A stretch of DNA of 64,000 nucleotides from assembly GCA_963677915.2 (NCBI GenBank), contig CAXXGE010000038.1, positions 1 to 64,000 on the forward strand, given 5' to 3'. This document shows positions 43,655-53,469 of the stretch, piece after piece; within the stretch, counting starts at the first letter, position 1; every line of letters begins with the position of its first letter. The notes under the pieces are model-generated. The model did no database searches. It was not told where the DNA came from and saw only the letters and a list, made by a program, of their open reading frames with translations. A program made the translations under genes and the position numbers. The stretch comes from G963677915 sp963677915. GTDB taxonomy: Bacteria; Bacillota; Clostridia; Lachnospirales; Vallitaleaceae.

Positions 43655-44949
43655 TGACACAGCTGCTATTAATTATTATTTTTATTGCTCTGATGGTTCT
43701 TGGAGTCCCCATATCATTTGTGATAGGTATGGTAGCATTCATAGGTGTTTTGCTTATACCTGATCTGAGCGGAATCGTTGTTTTCATGAAAATGTTCACT
43801 GGACTTGACTCCTTTGTATTGTTGGCAGTGCCACTGTTCATTCTGGCAGCCAACATAATGAACCATGGCAGCATCTCAAAGCGCCTTATTGATTTTTGTA
43901 ACGCTTTGGTTGGCCATATCCGTGGAGGACTGGCCCATTCCAATATCCTAGTTTCAATGATATTTGCAGGCGTTTCAGGATCTTCTCAGGCTGATACAGC
44001 TGGCGTTGGAAAGATATTGATTCCTCAAATGGAAGAAAACGGATATGACAAGGGAACAGCCGTCGGTGTTACTGCTGCCTCATCAACATTGGGAAGCATC
44101 ATTCCACCGAGTATCACTATGGTCGTCTATGCAGGCATAGCCAATGTATCGACAGGAGGATTGTTCTTTATCGGCTTGATGCCAGGTGTACTCCTTGGAT
44201 TGGGTATGATGTTGGTGGTATATTTCGTCTCTATTAAAAGAGGATTTGAAAAATCAGAAAAGGTACCTTTTAAAACCACTTTTAAGCTATTCAGAGAAAG
44301 CGCACCGGCACTTCTCACACCTGTAATTATTATTGGAGGAATCATATCAGGCGCATATACACCCACTGAGGCAGCTGCATTTGCATGTCTATATGCTTTG
44401 TTGATTGGAAAGTTCTATTACAAGACAATTCGACTTAGAGACATGCCGATTATCATCAAAGACACATTGAAGCTGAGTTCATTGTCTCTGTTTGCCCTTT
44501 GTACTGCAAACGCTCTTGGTGAATTGCTGGGCTACTACAACGTTTCATTAAAGGCAGCAGAGTTCTTCCAAGATATCCCTGGAGGTGCAAGCATGTTGAT
44601 GTTGATCGTTATCCTCTTCTTCATGTTTATCGGTACTTTCATGGACGCTGTGCCTGCAATGATTCTCTTCGTACCGGTCATTTTGCCTGCAGCAACTGCA
44701 TTGGGTATCAGCCCACTGCACCTTGGTGTCGTCATCATCATTACGCTTGCTTTGGGACTTGTGACACCGCCGTATGGACTCTGTCTTCTTATAGCGGGAA
44801 CGATATCGGATCTGCCGATAGAAGAATCCTTCAAAGGTGTTCTGCCATATTTCCTGATAGCAGTTGTCATCCTGTTCGTAGTTGCATTTTTGCCTGGCGT
44901 GTTTTTGGGAGTACCCCAGATGATAAATCCGGCTCTTTTCGGACGGTAA
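43654..44949 (+). CDS. dctM: TRAP transporter large permease DctM
   Basis: 431 residues with about 12 hydrophobic segments. ALMVLGVPISFVIG, FAGVSGSSQADTAGVGKILI and GIISGAYTPTEAAAFACLYA are typical DctM motifs. It is the sodium-coupled permease of a sugar acid TRAP system equivalent to YiaN. Translation is coupled to DctQ. It appears complete. Confidence 0.93.
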   Translation: MTQLLLIIIFIALMVLGVPISFVIGMVAFIGVLLIPDLSGIVVFMKMFTGLDSFVLLAVPLFILAANIMNHGSISKRLIDFCNALVGHIRGGLAHSNILVSMIFAGVSGSSQADTAGVGKILIPQMEENGYDKGTAVGVTAASSTLGSIIPPSITMVVYAGIANVSTGGLFFIGLMPGVLLGLGMMLVVYFVSIKRGFEKSEKVPFKTTFKLFRESAPALLTPVIIIGGIISGAYTPTEAAAFACLYALLIGKFYYKTIRLRDMPIIIKDTLKLSSLSLFALCTANALGELLGYYNVSLKAAEFFQDIPGGASMLMLIVILFFMFIGTFMDAVPAMILFVPVILPAATALGISPLHLGVVIIITLALGLVTPPYGLCLLIAGTISDLPIEESFKGVLPYFLIAVVILFVVAFLPGVFLGVPQMINPALFGR

Positions 44950-45000
44950 GAGGGCATTGGAACATCATTATGCCAATAGTATTTATAGAAAGGATATCAT

Positions 45001-45936
45001 ATGGAAGAGAGAAAACAGAGTCTTTTGACATCTGCACATTTGTATGAAGTATTTAATCCATATATGAACCATGAGAACTGGGTGTTAAAAGTTGTAGAAG
45101 ATATCACAGCTATGAATTTCTACAAAGGTATTGAACTAGGTATTCTTTTCCAAAAAGATATCCGAAAGGCCATAAGAGATATTGTTGAGAAGAATAACCT
45201 GAACTTGACTCAATATGCAACACCTTATTTAAAAAGCAACAAACTGAGTCTTTGTGAGCTGAATAAGGACCGTCGGGAAGCAGTAATTAAATCCGTTATC
45301 GAGATGATTGATCTTGCCGGCGAAACTGGATGCACGAACTTTGGTGTTGTTAGTGGGGATGATCCTGGAGAGAATCTCCGTGAAGATGCTAAGAAGGCCT
45401 TGGAAGAAGCAATGATAAGAATTTCAGAAGCTGGAAAAAATTATGGGATGAATATTATTCTTGAACCTTTGGATCGATATGCCTATAAGAAGCAATTAAT
45501 TGGGCCGATGAAGGAAACCGTAGAGTGGTTTGAAGCATTGCGTTATAATGCGCATAATGCTTATATACACTGGGACAGTGCCCATGAAGCACTGGGAGAA
45601 ATCGATTTGGTTGAATCGTTGAACATGGCGAGGCCATATATTGCTCAGGTACATCTGTGCAATGCGATATTGGATAAGAATCATCCGTGCTTTGGAGATT
45701 TGCATATGGAGGTTGGTGAAGCGCCTGATTTTACAACTGAAGGTTATCTTGTACCAGAGGTGGGCAGTTGGATTCTAAAAACGCTTTTTGATTTTCCGAT
45801 AGCCGAGGGTATAGACCATACGTATGTTTCTGTTGAAGTCAAAGGACATCCTGGTGATGACTTGTGGAGAAAAGAGAGGATAAGCAGAGAGTTTCTTAAA
45901 AAGAGCTTTGAGCTTGGCGGCATCTCATACCAATGA
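45001..45936 (+). CDS. Sugar phosphate isomerase/epimerase-like TIM barrel
   Basis: 311 residues of the AP-endonuclease-2-type xylose isomerase-like family. MNIILEPLDRYAYKK and YIHWDSAHEALGE supply candidate metal ligands (Glu, Asp, His), with VSVEVKGHPGDD near the end. It is distinct from the UlaE-type gene further downstream. The substrate is probably a keto-sugar or sugar acid of this operon and cannot be named. AAAGGATATC precedes the ATG. Confidence 0.75.
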   Translation: MEERKQSLLTSAHLYEVFNPYMNHENWVLKVVEDITAMNFYKGIELGILFQKDIRKAIRDIVEKNNLNLTQYATPYLKSNKLSLCELNKDRREAVIKSVIEMIDLAGETGCTNFGVVSGDDPGENLREDAKKALEEAMIRISEAGKNYGMNIILEPLDRYAYKKQLIGPMKETVEWFEALRYNAHNAYIHWDSAHEALGEIDLVESLNMARPYIAQVHLCNAILDKNHPCFGDLHMEVGEAPDFTTEGYLVPEVGSWILKTLFDFPIAEGIDHTYVSVEVKGHPGDDLWRKERISREFLKKSFELGGISYQ

Positions 45937-45982
45937 GAGGAAATGTCGGATGAATTAAAATGAAAGGTTTGTGAGATAAAAT

Positions 45983-46900
45983 ATGAGAATAGCGATTATC
46001 GGCGCGGGAGCCATGGGCTCAATATATGGAGGCCATCTTTCGATAAACAACGATGTTTATCTGATCGACAAAAATGAAAAAATTGTTCAAACGGTCAATG
46101 AGAATGGCCTGAAAATTCAGGAAAACGGCCAGGATGTCATTTACAGGCCAAAAGCTGTTGTTGATACAACTGATTTGCCGGAGATGGATTTGATTATCCT
46201 GTTTGTGAAAGCATTGTTTTCTGCAGCGGCGCTTGAAGAAAACAAGCATCTTCTCGGTCCGGATACCTATCTGATGACACTGCAGAACGGATCAGGACAT
46301 GAAGATCTCCTTAGTCAATTCGTATCATCCGATCGAGTCATTATCGGTACTACGGAAGACAATGGAGCAATTCTGGATTTCGGATATGTTCGCAGAGGCG
46401 GGCAGGGAAGAACCAATATTGGTATGGTCGAAGGCCAAAATGATGTAATCATGAAAACACTAAAAGGCAATTTTGATTCCTGTGGTTTTGAAACTGTTAT
46501 TCATGAAAATATCCAGCAGCTGATCTGGGATAAGCTTTTTGTCAACACATCCTTGAGTGCAATAACCGGGTTGCTTAGATGCCGTATTGGCTACGTCTAT
46601 GAAAATAATAATGCATGGGATATGGCCGTGCAGCTGCTTCGTGAAGCGGTAGCAGTAGCAAGAGGCTTAGGCCTTGAAACGGATGAAGAAGAAGTGAAAA
46701 AGAAGATGATCAAGATTGCTGTCGATTCGAGAGACGGCGTTACATCTATCTGCAGTGACTTAAGGAATAAAAGAAGAACAGAAGTTGACACGATCAGCGG
46801 TTCTGTAATCAGAGCTGCAGAAAAGCTGGACATCGACGTGCCGGTCCATAAATTCATCGTCAACGCAATTCATGCTCTTGAAGTAAGAGAAGAGGCCTGA
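45983..46900 (+). CDS. PanE/ApbA-family ketoacid reductase
   Basis: 305 residues. The N-terminal Rossmann motif MRIAIIGAGAMGSIYGGHL binds NADPH. QNGSGHEDLL, the LIWDKLFVNTSLSAITGLL segment with its catalytic-type Lys and Asn, and the EVDTISGS end are typical of the 2-dehydropantoate 2-reductase family. Many members reduce other 2-keto acids. In this operon a sugar-derived keto acid is more likely than pantoate synthesis; that is inference. Confidence 0.82.
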   Translation: MRIAIIGAGAMGSIYGGHLSINNDVYLIDKNEKIVQTVNENGLKIQENGQDVIYRPKAVVDTTDLPEMDLIILFVKALFSAAALEENKHLLGPDTYLMTLQNGSGHEDLLSQFVSSDRVIIGTTEDNGAILDFGYVRRGGQGRTNIGMVEGQNDVIMKTLKGNFDSCGFETVIHENIQQLIWDKLFVNTSLSAITGLLRCRIGYVYENNNAWDMAVQLLREAVAVARGLGLETDEEEVKKKMIKIAVDSRDGVTSICSDLRNKRRTEVDTISGSVIRAAEKLDIDVPVHKFIVNAIHALEVREEA

Positions 46901-46966
46901 CCATTTCAGTCACGACCGATGTCTTGCTTAAAACAATATATTAATATAGACAATGGAGGAAAACAA

Positions 46967-47653
46967 ATGAGCGTATTTCAATTAGGTAATTTAAGAGTAG
47001 TAGATTTGACAAAAGTTCTGGATCCCAAAACTGAATCCAGAAGATGCGGATTGACTAGATTCAATACAGGCGGACCTATTCCAGACTTCCATACAATTAT
47101 GGACATCACAAGCCATTTGGGAACACATGTGGAATGCCCATACCACCATAATGATGACTGGGATGACGTACAACAGCTTCCTATTACAACATTCATGGGA
47201 CGTGCGATTTATGTCAATATCACACATATGAACCCAAATGACAAAATCAAAGGTGCAGACCTGGAACGTGCATGTGGCGACAGAATACAAGAAGGAGACA
47301 TTGTCATCCTGGATTCTCCAATGAAGCTGAAGCCTTTCACAACGGCATCCAATACGGACGAAGACAAAAGACTTTTTATCGATCGTGATACTGCTGAATG
47401 GCTGAGAGAGAAAAAAGTCAAATGTGTCGGCTTTGGCGACGGTGTATCTATTGAAAGCAACAATGATGATGTATGTGCTTTCCATGATGTGCTGATGGAA
47501 GTCAATGTGGTCTTTTTGGAAGTGCTTAAGAATCTCGAGGATTTGACAACAGACACGTTCTTCATGTCATATACGCCGCTGCCAATCAAAGGTCTGGATT
47601 CATGTCCTATTCGTGCTTATGCCATCGAAGGACTGGTGGAATTCTCGAAGTAA
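46967..47653 (+). CDS. Cyclase-family (kynurenine formamidase-like) metallohydrolase
   Basis: 228 residues from ATG 46967, with TGGAGG upstream. HLGTHVECPYHH is the HxGTHxDxPxH-type metal-binding motif of the cyclase family (PF04199), here with Glu in place of the usual Asp. Family members hydrolyse amides or lactone-like bonds. In this cluster a sugar lactone or related compound is a plausible substrate but unproven. Confidence 0.8.
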   Translation: MSVFQLGNLRVVDLTKVLDPKTESRRCGLTRFNTGGPIPDFHTIMDITSHLGTHVECPYHHNDDWDDVQQLPITTFMGRAIYVNITHMNPNDKIKGADLERACGDRIQEGDIVILDSPMKLKPFTTASNTDEDKRLFIDRDTAEWLREKKVKCVGFGDGVSIESNNDDVCAFHDVLMEVNVVFLEVLKNLEDLTTDTFFMSYTPLPIKGLDSCPIRAYAIEGLVEFSK

Positions 47654-47694
47654 CGGTAACCGCACAATAGTTTATGAAGGTAAGAGGTTAGCTC

Positions 47695-48162
47695 ATGATA
47701 TTTTCATCAATAAATGTGGAGAACAGCTTGGAGAGTCAATACCCTCAGGCTATTCAAACTGCAATAGATTACTTGCGAAAAAATGATTTTGTCAATATGC
47801 CTGCAGGTGTATATGAGATAGATGGCGATAAAATTTTTGCACAGGTGATAGATATGACAACAGGCGAATATGAAACAAGAAAACCAGAAGTGCATGAAAA
47901 ATATGTAGATGTCCAGTTTCTTGCTTCGGGCAAGGAAAAATTGGGCTTTACTCCAGATACTGGTAAATATGAAGTGACCGAGCACTTTGTAGAAAGGGAT
48001 CTGATTTTCTACAAAAGTGTTGAAAATGAAGGTTTCATTGAAGCGACACCTGGATGCTATTCCATTTTCTTTCCCAGCGATGTACATAGACCTGGAATTA
48101 TTTCCGGTGAGGCAATGGCGATCAGAAAAGTTGTTGTCAAAGTAGCAATGTCATTATTGTAG
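47695..48162 (+). CDS. YhcH/YjgK/YiaL family protein
   Basis: 155 residues. KPEVHEKYVDVQFLASGKEK (H-x-K-x-x-D-x-Q metal-binding-type segment) and FFPSDVHRPGI are signatures of the YhcH/YjgK/YiaL (DUF386) cupin-like family. E. coli YiaL lies in the yiaK-S operon that this cluster resembles; family members are suspected of sugar-acid anomerase or lactone-related activity. AAGGTAAGAGG precedes the ATG. Confidence 0.88.
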   Translation: MIFSSINVENSLESQYPQAIQTAIDYLRKNDFVNMPAGVYEIDGDKIFAQVIDMTTGEYETRKPEVHEKYVDVQFLASGKEKLGFTPDTGKYEVTEHFVERDLIFYKSVENEGFIEATPGCYSIFFPSDVHRPGIISGEAMAIRKVVVKVAMSLL

Positions 48163-48203
48163 GAAGCATCGGACGAGAGAGACAAGATAGGAGATGGTGT
48201 TAA

Positions 48204-49235
48204 GTGAAATTTAAAAAAAAAGTACTATCGAACCTGGCATGTTGTTATGCAACGTGTCAGGTCGAGGTGGATGGACGTCCATACTACATTTTTGCACCAG
48301 ATGACAAGGGTCCATGTTATAGTTTCGATGCCGAAACCGGTGAACAGCAATTGGTTAGTGAAGGTCCTGGAGGCACGATGTCTATTGTCCCAATACCTGA
48401 CCGCAACGGAGATTTCCTGATTTCTCAAAACTTTTTGCCGGTATTTGCCGGCAAAGAAGCCAAAATCGTTCAGGCAATAAGGAAAATTGATGAATGGCAT
48501 GTGGAACCATGGGTAGATATGCCATATGTACATCGTTTTGATATTTTGCAAAGAAATGGGTCCTATTATTTTTTAGGGTGCATCTTATCATCTACTGAAG
48601 CGCAGGCCGTCGAATGGGATGCACCTGGTTATTTGCTTGCGGCAGAGTTGGATCAATCTTTTACAGCTCCTAAAAAATTCGAGCGGATTGCGGATGGAAT
48701 GCATCACAATCATGGTTATTGGAAGTTCAATAGAGACGGTTATGACTGCGCTCTGACGGCATGTGATGAAGGGGTATTTGAAGTAATACCACCAGAAAAT
48801 CCAGATCAAGCATGGCAAGTATCACGGATTCTTAACAAGGCCGCTTCAGATGCTGTTTATATCGATATCGATGGGGACGGCGAAAATGAACTGGCAGTAA
48901 TTGAGGCGTTTCATGGTACGGACCTTGTTATTTATCGTAAGAATGACAGCGAATTTGTCGAGATGTACAGACATCCAGTTAAAATGAATTTCTTGCACGC
49001 AATCTGGGGCGGTGACCTTGGAGGGGAGCCGGTCCTTATTCTAGGGTATAGACAATTAGCGAAGGATTTGTTTTTACTTAGATGGATAGATGGGAAAATT
49101 CAGTCTGAAATCATTGAACATGGTGGAGGACCAAGCAACTTGACTGTTGTTCAGTATAAAGGCAACAGCAGATTACTGGTAGCGAATAGGGAATCGGATC
49201 AAGCGGTTGTTTTTGATGTGAATGCAGGTGAATGA
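48204..49235 (+). CDS. Propeller-like protein with FG-GAP-type calcium motif
   Basis: 343 residues with no signal peptide. Repeated beta segments (PYYIFAPDDKGPCYSFDAET, YLLAAELDQSFTAPKKF) and an FG-GAP-like DIDGDGENELAVIEAF motif point to a beta-propeller. No enzyme family is recognised with confidence. It lies between the YiaL-like gene and the kinase with short spacings, so it belongs to the sugar-acid operon. A role on a sugar lactone or as an accessory protein is possible. Confidence 0.6.
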   Translation: MKFKKKVLSNLACCYATCQVEVDGRPYYIFAPDDKGPCYSFDAETGEQQLVSEGPGGTMSIVPIPDRNGDFLISQNFLPVFAGKEAKIVQAIRKIDEWHVEPWVDMPYVHRFDILQRNGSYYFLGCILSSTEAQAVEWDAPGYLLAAELDQSFTAPKKFERIADGMHHNHGYWKFNRDGYDCALTACDEGVFEVIPPENPDQAWQVSRILNKAASDAVYIDIDGDGENELAVIEAFHGTDLVIYRKNDSEFVEMYRHPVKMNFLHAIWGGDLGGEPVLILGYRQLAKDLFLLRWIDGKIQSEIIEHGGGPSNLTVVQYKGNSRLLVANRESDQAVVFDVNAGE

Positions 49236-49236
49236 T

Positions 49237-50742
49237 ATGCAATATGCTTTAGGACTAGATAATGGCGGAACCGTTATCAAAGCGGCAATATTTGATACAA
49301 ATGGTAAAGAAATTGCGGTAGCAAGTTCTCCGACAGAAACAATTACGCCGGTTCCGGGCCAGGTGGAACGGGATATGGAAGTAATGTGGGAAGCCAATTG
49401 CATCTGCATTCGCGAGGTCATTAAGAAGTCAGGAATATCTGCGAAGCAAATTGCAGCAGTATCTGTTGCAGGCCATGGCAAAGGACTCTATGCATGGGGA
49501 GAAGAAGGACCTGTGCGAAACGGTATTTTGTCTTCCGACAACCGTGCATGGAATTATCCCGCAAAATGGCGTTCTGATGGCACTCTGGATAAATTATATC
49601 CCCAATTGCTGCAACAAGTTTTACCAGGGCAACAAGTATCATTGCTCGCTTGGATGAAAGAATTCGAACAAGAGAATTATAACAATATACGTTGGGTTTT
49701 TTCGGCTAAAGACTATATTCGATATAGATTGACCGGGGAAATGTACAGTGAAGTAACAGATATATCAGGTTCAGGATTGATGGATGTCAAAAATAAATGT
49801 TTTGACAAAAAAATACTTGAAGCTTTTGGCATCGCTGAAACTTATAGCAAATTGCCACCTTTGCGTAACTCTTTTGATCAATGCGGGAGCATTACTCCAA
49901 AGGTATCTGCCCTTACAGGATTGGAAGCAGGAACACCGGTAGCAGGCGGGATGTTTGACATTGATGCCTGCGCAGTCGGCATGGATATCACGTCGCCTGA
50001 TTATCTTTGTGCTATTAATGGAACTTGGTCAATCAATGAATTTATATCCAAAGAACCAGTAACGGGAACCGATATTGCTATGAACTCATTATTTGCAATA
50101 CCAGGGTACTATCTGATCGAAGAAAGTAGTCCAACTGGCGCTGGCAATTTGAACTGGATTTTGAATATTCTTAAAGAAAGCAACTCTCTAGCACCAGATA
50201 AAAATATATATGCTCAAGTAAATGATATTGTGTCAAGAATTCAACCGGACCAGAGTGATGTCTTCTATCTTCCGTTTCTATATGGTTCCAATGGACATCC
50301 CTTGGGACGGGCAAGTTTTGTAGGTTTGACAAGTTTTCATAATGTTGATCATATGCTTCGTGCTGTTTATGAAGGAACGGTCTACTCCACACGATATCAT
50401 GTTGAGAAATTGCTTGCTGTTCGCTCGAAGCCGAAAGCGGTAAGACTGGCCGGAGGTGTCACAAGATCCTCGGTTTGGGTACAGATGTTTGCCGATATCC
50501 TGAACCAACCTATAGAGACAGTTTCCGGTGTAGAAGAATTAGGTGCACTTGGTTGTGCTATGGCTGGTTTTGTTTCGGCGGGCGTTTACAAGGATTACGA
50601 AGAAGCTGCATCGTCGATGGTGAATATCCAGGAGACGGTATACCCCAACACGAATCGTGTCGAAGTGTACCAGAAGAAATATGAGAAATATATTGCGATT
50701 ATGAAGGCTCTGGATATGGTATGGCCGAAATTTGAAGAATAA
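49237..50742 (+). CDS. lyxK: L-xylulokinase-like FGGY carbohydrate kinase
   Basis: 501 residues from ATG 49237, with AGGTG upstream. YALGLDNGGTVIKAAIFDT is the FGGY phosphate-1 motif. SVAGHGKGLY, NGILSSDNRAWNY and EESSPTGAGNLNW align well from memory with E. coli LyxK/YiaP, which phosphorylates L-xylulose or 3-keto-L-gulonate. VRLAGGVTRSSVWVQMFADI is the C-terminal FGGY signature. It feeds the epimerases encoded directly downstream. The exact substrate is inferred. Confidence 0.85.
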   Translation: MQYALGLDNGGTVIKAAIFDTNGKEIAVASSPTETITPVPGQVERDMEVMWEANCICIREVIKKSGISAKQIAAVSVAGHGKGLYAWGEEGPVRNGILSSDNRAWNYPAKWRSDGTLDKLYPQLLQQVLPGQQVSLLAWMKEFEQENYNNIRWVFSAKDYIRYRLTGEMYSEVTDISGSGLMDVKNKCFDKKILEAFGIAETYSKLPPLRNSFDQCGSITPKVSALTGLEAGTPVAGGMFDIDACAVGMDITSPDYLCAINGTWSINEFISKEPVTGTDIAMNSLFAIPGYYLIEESSPTGAGNLNWILNILKESNSLAPDKNIYAQVNDIVSRIQPDQSDVFYLPFLYGSNGHPLGRASFVGLTSFHNVDHMLRAVYEGTVYSTRYHVEKLLAVRSKPKAVRLAGGVTRSSVWVQMFADILNQPIETVSGVEELGALGCAMAGFVSAGVYKDYEEAASSMVNIQETVYPNTNRVEVYQKKYEKYIAIMKALDMVWPKFEE

Positions 50743-50760
50743 ATGTATGAGGTTGATGTA

Positions 50761-51620
50761 ATGACTACTTTAGGAATTTATGAAAAAGCGCTACCTAAAA
50801 ATATAAGCTGGCTTGAACGTTTGGAAATTGCTAAAAGTTTAGGTTTTGACTTTGTGGAAATGTCTATCGATGAGACTGATGCTCGCTTAGGACGTTTGGA
50901 TTGGACTAGAGAAGAACGCCAAGCCGTTATCGATGCGATTCATGAAACCGGCATAAAAATATTATCAATCTGTTTAAGTGGACATCGTCGATATCCATTT
51001 GGTTCCAGTGATGCTGAGACGAGAGAAATAGCTTTGGAAATCATGCGCAAAAGCAATTGGATTAGCTTCAGATTTAGGTGTTCGAACCATTCAACTAGCT
51101 GGCTATGATGTATACTATGACAAAAAAAACGGTGTCTTCAAGAGCTTATTTCGTTGAGAATTTGAAAAAAGCAGTTGCAATGGCAGCTGCCAAAGCAGTT
51201 GTGCTTTCAATTGAGATCATGGATGATCCGTTCATTAATTCAATCTCAAAGTATTTGAAAATCAAGGAACAGATTCCTTCGCCGTATTTGCAGGTTTATC
51301 CGGATTTGGGCAATCTGTCGGCTTGGCCGGAAAATGATGTGGCCTTTGAGTTGGAGCGAGGGATTGCCGAAATATCAGCAGTACATCTAAAGGATACTCT
51401 AGCTATAACAGAAAATTCTAGCGGGAAATTCAAGGGAGTACCATTCGGTGAAGGTTGTGTCGATTTTCTGGGCTGCTTGAAGACATTGGAGCGTTTGAAT
51501 TATCATGGTCCATTTCTCATCGAAATGTGGAGTGAGACCAGTGAACAGCCGGAAAAGGAAATTGAAAAAGCTAAGAATTACCTAATGCCGTTTTTGAAAG
51601 AGGCAGGATATAATGTCTGA
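50761..51620 (+). pseudogene. L-ribulose-5-phosphate 3-epimerase (UlaE/SgbU type), two frameshifts
   Basis: The start at 50761 has GAGG upstream. LGIYEKALPKNISWLERLEI, DFVEMSIDETDARLGRLDW and LIEMWSETSEQPEKE match E. coli UlaE closely from memory. The frame breaks at the A-run 51049-51052 (one extra A; continuing LASDLGVRTIQLAGYDVYY) and again at the eight-A run 51122-51129, after which VENLKKAVAMAAAKAVVLSI continues to 51620. Both breaks are in homopolymers. It is either inactive or an error-damaged read of an intact gene. Confidence 0.85.
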
Positions 51621-52325
51621 GGAACTAAGAATCAGTGAACTCAAGGAAATCGTATACAAAGCGAATTTAGCTTTGCCAGAGATAGGATTGGTGAAACTGA
51701 CCTGGGGAAATGTCAGCGCAATCGACAGAGAATCAGGGCTGGTTGTTATTAAACCAAGCGGTGTCGAATATACTGATATGCAAGCTGAAGACATGGTAGT
51801 TGTCAATCTTGAAGGTCAAGTGGTAGAAGGAAATCTTAAGCCTTCATCAGATTTATCAACGCATTTGGTTCTTTACAAGAAATATGAGGGGATTGGCAGT
51901 GTTGTCCATACGCATTCTGAGTGGGCTACATCGTGGGCTCAAGCTGGATTGCCAATCCCATGCTATGGTACAACCCATGCCGATCATTTTTATGGGGAAA
52001 TACCATGCACAAGGCAGTTGACCGACGATGAAATCGGTGGTGAATATGAAATGAATACTGGGCATGTTATTATTGAAACACTTGATCAACGTAATATAAA
52101 GCCAATGGAAGTTCCTGGCATAATCATTTTTAAAACATGGCCCTTTCGCATGGGGGGAAATTCCCTATTGATGCAGTCCGCAATGCGCTAGTTCTTGATG
52201 AAGTTGCTAAAATGGCCTTTAGGACTAGAGCAATTAATCCTGTAATACAGCCTGTTGAACAGTCATTGTTAGATAAGCATTATCTTCGTAAGCATGGGGC
52301 AAACGCATATTACGGACAAAAATAA
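51613..52325 (+). pseudogene. L-ribulose-5-phosphate 4-epimerase (SgbE/UlaF type), frameshifted
   Basis: Class II aldolase/AraD family. LVKLTWGNVSAIDRESGLVV, VVHTHSEWATSWAQ (metal His pair) and PIPCYGTTHADHF are clear. After FKT the frame changes near 52127-52138 (expected THGPFAWG) and again at the six-G run 52152-52157, from which IDAVRNALVLDEVAKMA and LRKHGANAYYGQ continue to 52325. It would convert L-ribulose 5-phosphate to D-xylulose 5-phosphate if intact. Confidence 0.85.
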
Positions 52326-52435
52326 TGATTGCGGGATTTTATAGCATTGCTTACTTATACTAATGATTTATTCAAAGTTTGTCCCACGGGATAGCCTTTG
52401 AAGGTTGAAAGAATTCACTAAAAAGGAGAATGATT

Positions 52436-53444
52436 ATGCAAGTGAAATATTCCGATTTGCTCGAAACGTTTGAAGATATATTGGTAAAAAAAGGGTTTGA
52501 CCAAGATGATGCCCTTGCTGCAGCCACTATATTCGCCAATAACAGTGCTGATGGCATTTTTTCACATGGTGTCAACAGATTTCCAAAGTTGGTTGAGTAT
52601 ATAACGAAAGGATACATTCATCCTGACAATAAAGCGGTTCTTGAACAGTCTTTCGGTTCTTTCGAAAGGTGGAATGGAAATGAAGGCCTTGGACCACTAA
52701 ATGCCAAACGCTGTATGGACAGGGCGGTAGCTCTAGCAAAAGAAACTAGTATAGGGATCGTTGCGCTAAGAAATACGAATCACTGGATGCGTGGCGGAAC
52801 ATATGGATGGCAGGCTGCAGATCAAGGTTGTATTGGCATGTGCTGGTCGAATACAATGCCCAATATGCCTGCATGGGGCGGCAAAGACAGAAGAATCGGT
52901 AACAATCCATTTATCATGGCAATTCCTAGAAGCAACGGTAAGCATGTCGTAGCAGACTTGGCCATGTCTCAATTCAGTTACGGAAAGATCGAAGAATGCA
53001 GGCTGAAGGGAATTCCGCTTCCGGTTCAAGGAGGATATGATACAGAAGGCAATCTCACTACAGATCCTGCAGAAATCGAAAAGACGTGGAGAGTGCTCCC
53101 GATAGGTTTTTGGAAGGGGTCAGGACTATCTATAGCCTTCGATCTGATAGCAAGTATGTTGTCTGCAGGCAATACAGTTAAGAAGATCGGGGAACTGGAG
53201 GACGAGCATCAGCTGTCACAGATTTTCATAGCTATTGATCCAACGAAAATGAATACAGTAGAGTTTAACGACGGTATCATTAACGACACCGTACAATTAT
53301 ATAAAAGATAGTGAACCAGCAACTGAAGGTGGAAGAATATTCTACTCAGGTGAGAGGGAATATTTAACGCGTGAGAAAAATATGGCGGAAGGCATTCCTG
53401 TCATCGATTCAGTCTGGGAAAGTATTCTGGCACTAAGAGACTAA
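52436..53444 (+). pseudogene. 2,3-diketo-L-gulonate reductase (YiaK/DlgD type), C-terminal frameshift
   Basis: Malate/L-lactate dehydrogenase-2 family. DGIFSHGVNRFP with the catalytic-type His, IGIVALRNTNHWMRGGTYGW and MCWSNTMPNMPAWGG agree with YiaK. The frame closes at 53311, but the remaining C-terminus is readable one base over (KDSEPATEGGRIFYSGERE, then IPVIDSVWESILALRD) to 53444. One extra T near 53294-53300 explains it. Only the last 45 or so residues are affected. The start is ATG 52436, with AAGGAG seven bases upstream. Confidence 0.87.
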
Positions 53445-53469
53445 TGAAGCTGTTGAAGGTATAGAATAA